Below are positions 4,158 to 5,082 of a stretch of 5,082 nucleotides of DNA, piece after piece (position 1 is the stretch's first letter; every line of letters begins with the position of its first letter). The position numbers and the translations under genes were made by a program. The notes beneath the pieces are model-generated. The model saw only the letters and a program-made list of their open reading frames with translations, was not told where the DNA came from and searched no databases. Location: NCBI GenBank assembly GCA_028717785.1, contig JAQUND010000089.1, forward strand, positions 1,495-6,576, given 5' to 3'. Source of the stretch: Candidatus Nanoarchaeia archaeon. GTDB taxonomy: Archaea; Nanoarchaeota; Nanoarchaeia; SCGC-AAA011-G17; JAFCDX01.

Positions 4158-4571
4158 TTAGGTGTCTTCGGTTGTGTAGAAAAACGCTGTGAGAGTGATA
4201 GTCTTGTTGGCAGCATCCAACTTGACGTCTGCAATTGAGGCATCCTCGAAATTTCTCTCACCATGTCTTGAGGGCCTTTCACACCAGATTTCTTCCAATT
4301 CTTCCGGCCAGAAATTGGCATCCTCTTCATTTTCATTGGCACCGTGTTCATTGATGATTTCTTCGAATCTGCCAAAAACATGGTCATTGGCATGAATTGT
4401 GATTTCGACGTAGTCTTCGTCAGCATAAAGCAAACCGAATGCTTTTGCCAACTCTGAGGGCTCCGGCGGAGTAAAAGTCAGACTGTCGATTTTTTCGACG
4501 TCATCTGCCATACGGATGATAATGTTTTCGGGGATTTCCCTTACGACCTGCTTCATTTTGAATTCAAACAT
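4158..4571 (-). CDS. Acidic protein of unknown function (137 aa)
   Basis: The product is not recognised. ATG at 4571 follows AAGGAGAG by 2-3 nt; a longer in-frame start at 4631 is above the promoter and is rejected. The protein starts MFEFKMKQVVREIPENIIIR. It then has a region with PPEPSELAKAFGLLYADEDY (about 35-54), a strand (VEITIHANDHVFGRF) and a very acidic central helix (EEIINEHGANENEEDANFWP, then EELEEIWCERP). It closes with strands (ASIADVKLDAANKTITLTAF). The domain order suggests a small alpha/beta protein with a strongly negative surface. It carries seven TGGCA/TGCCA motifs, four of them encoding Ala-Asn pairs. Its promoter is divergent with predicted RNA 3, and it ends at a clear intrinsic terminator (4115-4132). 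Confidence 0.87.
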   Translation of the reverse strand: MFEFKMKQVVREIPENIIIRMADDVEKIDSLTFTPPEPSELAKAFGLLYADEDYVEITIHANDHVFGRFEEIINEHGANENEEDANFWPEELEEIWCERPSRHGERNFEDASIADVKLDAANKTITLTAFFYTTEDT

Positions 4572-4592
4572 TCTCTCTCCTTGTTTGTGTTT

Positions 4593-4631
4593 GATGGAGT
4601 CTATATCGAGAGTTTTTGCCTTGGCAGCCAA
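4593..4631 (-). promoter_or_regulatory. Promoter of gene 4158-4571 (minus half of divergent pair)
   Basis: Minus strand: box TTGGCT (4626-4631), 20 bp, TATAGA (4600-4605) preceded by CGA; the right half is CATC (4593-4607). The box overlaps the plus-strand TTGGCA by one base, forming TTGGCAGCCAA as at 4011-4021. Confidence 0.82.
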
Positions 4632-4652
4632 AACAGTTTCGAGCGATATCTA
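4621..4652 (+). promoter_or_regulatory. Divergent plus-strand promoter, predicted RNA 3
   Basis: Plus strand: TTGGCA (4621-4626), exactly 20 bp, TATCTA (4647-4652) preceded by GAGCGA. The hexamer is weaker than in the other two divergent copies, but the surrounding sequence is clearly homologous to 4011-4042. Confidence 0.65.
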
Positions 4653-4658
4653 TACGCG

Positions 4659-4792
4659 TACATAAGACGGTAGTCGTAAACGACCCGGCCGTGTGTAGCA
4701 TACCGGGGAAGTGTATGAGCTCATAGCTACGCGCTATACGCGCAAGCATAAGCGCTCTTGTACGCTTGTAAGCACGTGCGCAAGAGTTTATT
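4659..4792 (+). ncRNA. Predicted plus-strand small RNA 3 with conserved 31-nt core
   Basis: Start is inferred from the promoter at 4621-4652. The core lies at 4684-4714 (ending AGCATACCGGGGAAGTGT). Unlike the other two copies, about 25 extra bases precede it; these form a hairpin (ACGG...CCGT outer, GTCG-TAAA-CGAC inner, 4666-4692). A strongly GC-alternating, self-complementary stretch follows. The 3' end is placed at a hairpin CTCTTG (4755-4760) / CAAGAG (4781-4786) followed by TTTATT. CCCGG in this core can pair with CCGGG further on, where the other copies keep only part of the stem. No credible reading frame is present. Confidence 0.5.
4755..4792 (+). terminator. Terminator-like hairpin of predicted RNA 3
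   Basis: CTCTTG (4755-4760) pairs with CAAGAG (4781-4786). Partial inner pairing includes GCTT/AAGC, and TTTATTG follows on the plus strand. The stem is imperfect inside. Confidence 0.5.
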
Positions 4793-4819
4793 GAAGCATT
4801 TTATAATATAGGGTCACAA

Positions 4820-4872
4820 GAGAATAAAGAGAAAGATCAGCAAGTTACAAGTGGAATTTCTTGCTGATCCAA
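4820..4872 (-). ncRNA. Predicted hairpin-only small RNA
   Basis: A canonical family promoter (4873-4910) starts transcription at about 4872 on the minus strand. Almost at once the RNA would read GATCAGCAAG, a 15-nt loop, then CTTGCTGATC (paired arms 4860-4869 and 4835-4844), followed by TTTCTCTTTATT. This is a strong intrinsic terminator directly after a promoter, so the product would be an RNA of about 50 nt made mostly of one perfect 10-bp hairpin. No gene follows. Alternatively it is an attenuator, or the terminator of the gene entering at 4913 with a fortuitous promoter; the hairpin lies 44 bp after that gene's stop, which fits a terminator as well. Confidence 0.5.
4828..4869 (-). terminator. 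Strong intrinsic terminator
   Basis: A perfect 10-bp stem (4860-4869 with 4835-4844) has a 15-nt loop and the U-rich run TTTCTCTTTATT on the minus strand. It would end transcripts of the partial gene at 4913-5082 and of the promoter at 4873-4910. Confidence 0.8.
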
Positions 4873-4910
4873 GTGTGAATTATATCAAGAGAAGCACTAG
4901 TCACTGCCAC
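4873..4910 (-). promoter_or_regulatory. Promoter without a gene (hairpin RNA)
   Basis: Minus strand: GTGGCA (4905-4910), 20 bp, consensus TATAAT (4879-4884) preceded by TGA. The right half of the dyad is absent (TTCACAC instead of a TATC-type end), as in the three plus-strand promoters that also lack a gene. Confidence 0.65.
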
Positions 4911-4912
4911 CT

Positions 4913-5082
4913 TCAACCAAAGACTAATTCACCAAGCAAACCAATTTGAACAATGCAATCCGCACCATCTGCGTCAATATTACTTGCATCGTTGTCTCTG
5001 TTTGCTTCCCGAATCAACTGCCTAAGATCTGAATTTATCTTCACAGTATTATCATTGACAATTTTATTAATCCCTTTGACGA
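4913..5082 (-). CDS. C-terminal part of an unknown protein (at least 55 aa, runs off the window)
   Basis: The frame is open from the right edge (first full codon at 5080) to TGA at 4913-4915, giving 55 residues of the C-terminus; the start is outside. It reads VKGINKIVNDNTVKINSDLR, then an acidic/polar stretch (REANRDNDASNIDADGADC) and a final hydrophobic strand (IVQIGLLGELVFG). Direction and codon style match the other genes. It is not recognised. An internal GTG at about 5041 has no ribosome binding site, so the gene more likely extends beyond the window. A perfect intrinsic terminator lies about 44 bp downstream. Its promoter is not in view. Confidence 0.7.
   Translation of the reverse strand, partial: VKGINKIVNDNTVKINSDLRQLIREANRDNDASNIDADGADCIVQIGLLGELVFG

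Noticed and set aside
2011..4720. GGGGAAGTG in the conserved element as a ribosome binding site for tiny plus-strand genes
   Set aside because: Following starts open only two to seven codons and the peptides differ between the three copies.
4564..4749. Minus-strand reading frame of 61 codons across predicted RNA 3
   Set aside because: No ribosome binding site, it crosses the conserved non-coding core and both promoters, and its codon pattern is unlike the real genes.
458..4910. Sigma-54 promoters (TGGCA resembles the -24 element)
   Set aside because: No conserved TTGC-type -12 element lies at the required short distance; instead a TATANN box recurs at 19-20 bp.
1..5082. CRISPR array, tRNA genes, insertion sequences
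   Set aside because: No regularly spaced repeat-spacer pattern, no cloverleaf with a T-arm consensus, and no transposase-like protein or terminal inverted repeats were found.

Overview
The window looks like one end of a bacterial extrachromosomal element, most likely a linear phage or phage-like plasmid. It opens with 2.65 copies of a 20-bp direct repeat at the very first base. It then carries only small, unrelated, mostly unrecognisable genes, all on the minus strand. Bacterial expression is supported by AAGGAG-type ribosome binding sites 5-9 nt before ATG codons and by TATAAT-like -10 boxes. The host cannot be identified. The layout resembles the terminal early or host-takeover regions of large phages, but this is inference.

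Layout. 1-53: terminal repeats. 54-297: no convincing gene; a hairpin, a perfect 20-bp palindrome and three ATACCT repeats. 298-4571: eleven complete small genes (48-147 codons), all minus strand: 298-444, 581-751, 801-1049, 1238-1654, 1732-1893, 2186-2482, 2537-2740, 2905-3126, 3187-3450, 3507-3950 and 4158-4571. A twelfth gene (4913-5082) enters from the right edge. Only 2905-3126 resembles a familiar (still uncharacterised) phage family. 1238-1654 and 2186-2482 appear to be distant paralogs.

The striking part is the regulation. Each of the eleven complete genes has its own promoter with the same geometry: a TTGGCA-like box, 19 or 20 bp, then a TATARt hexamer usually preceded by CGA. The hexamer sits in a GATA...TATC dyad. 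Five further copies do not precede an obvious gene. Three of these point to the plus strand, back-to-back with the promoters of 1732-1893, 3507-3950 and 4158-4571, and share or abut the same TTGGCA box. All three lead into a conserved 31-nt element, suggesting a family of small plus-strand RNAs (about 1988-2182, 4049-4135, 4659-4792) that end at hairpins between convergent transcripts. A fourth (minus, -10 at 4879-4884) leads straight into a terminator hairpin, giving a predicted RNA of about 50 nt. The fifth (minus, -10 at 2825-2830) may be a tandem promoter for 2537-2740.

Separately, the pentamer TGGCA/TGCCA occurs about 48 times in 5 kb, roughly five to six times chance. Most copies lie inside genes and in different reading frames, so the motif seems to be selected as DNA as well as serving as the promoter box.
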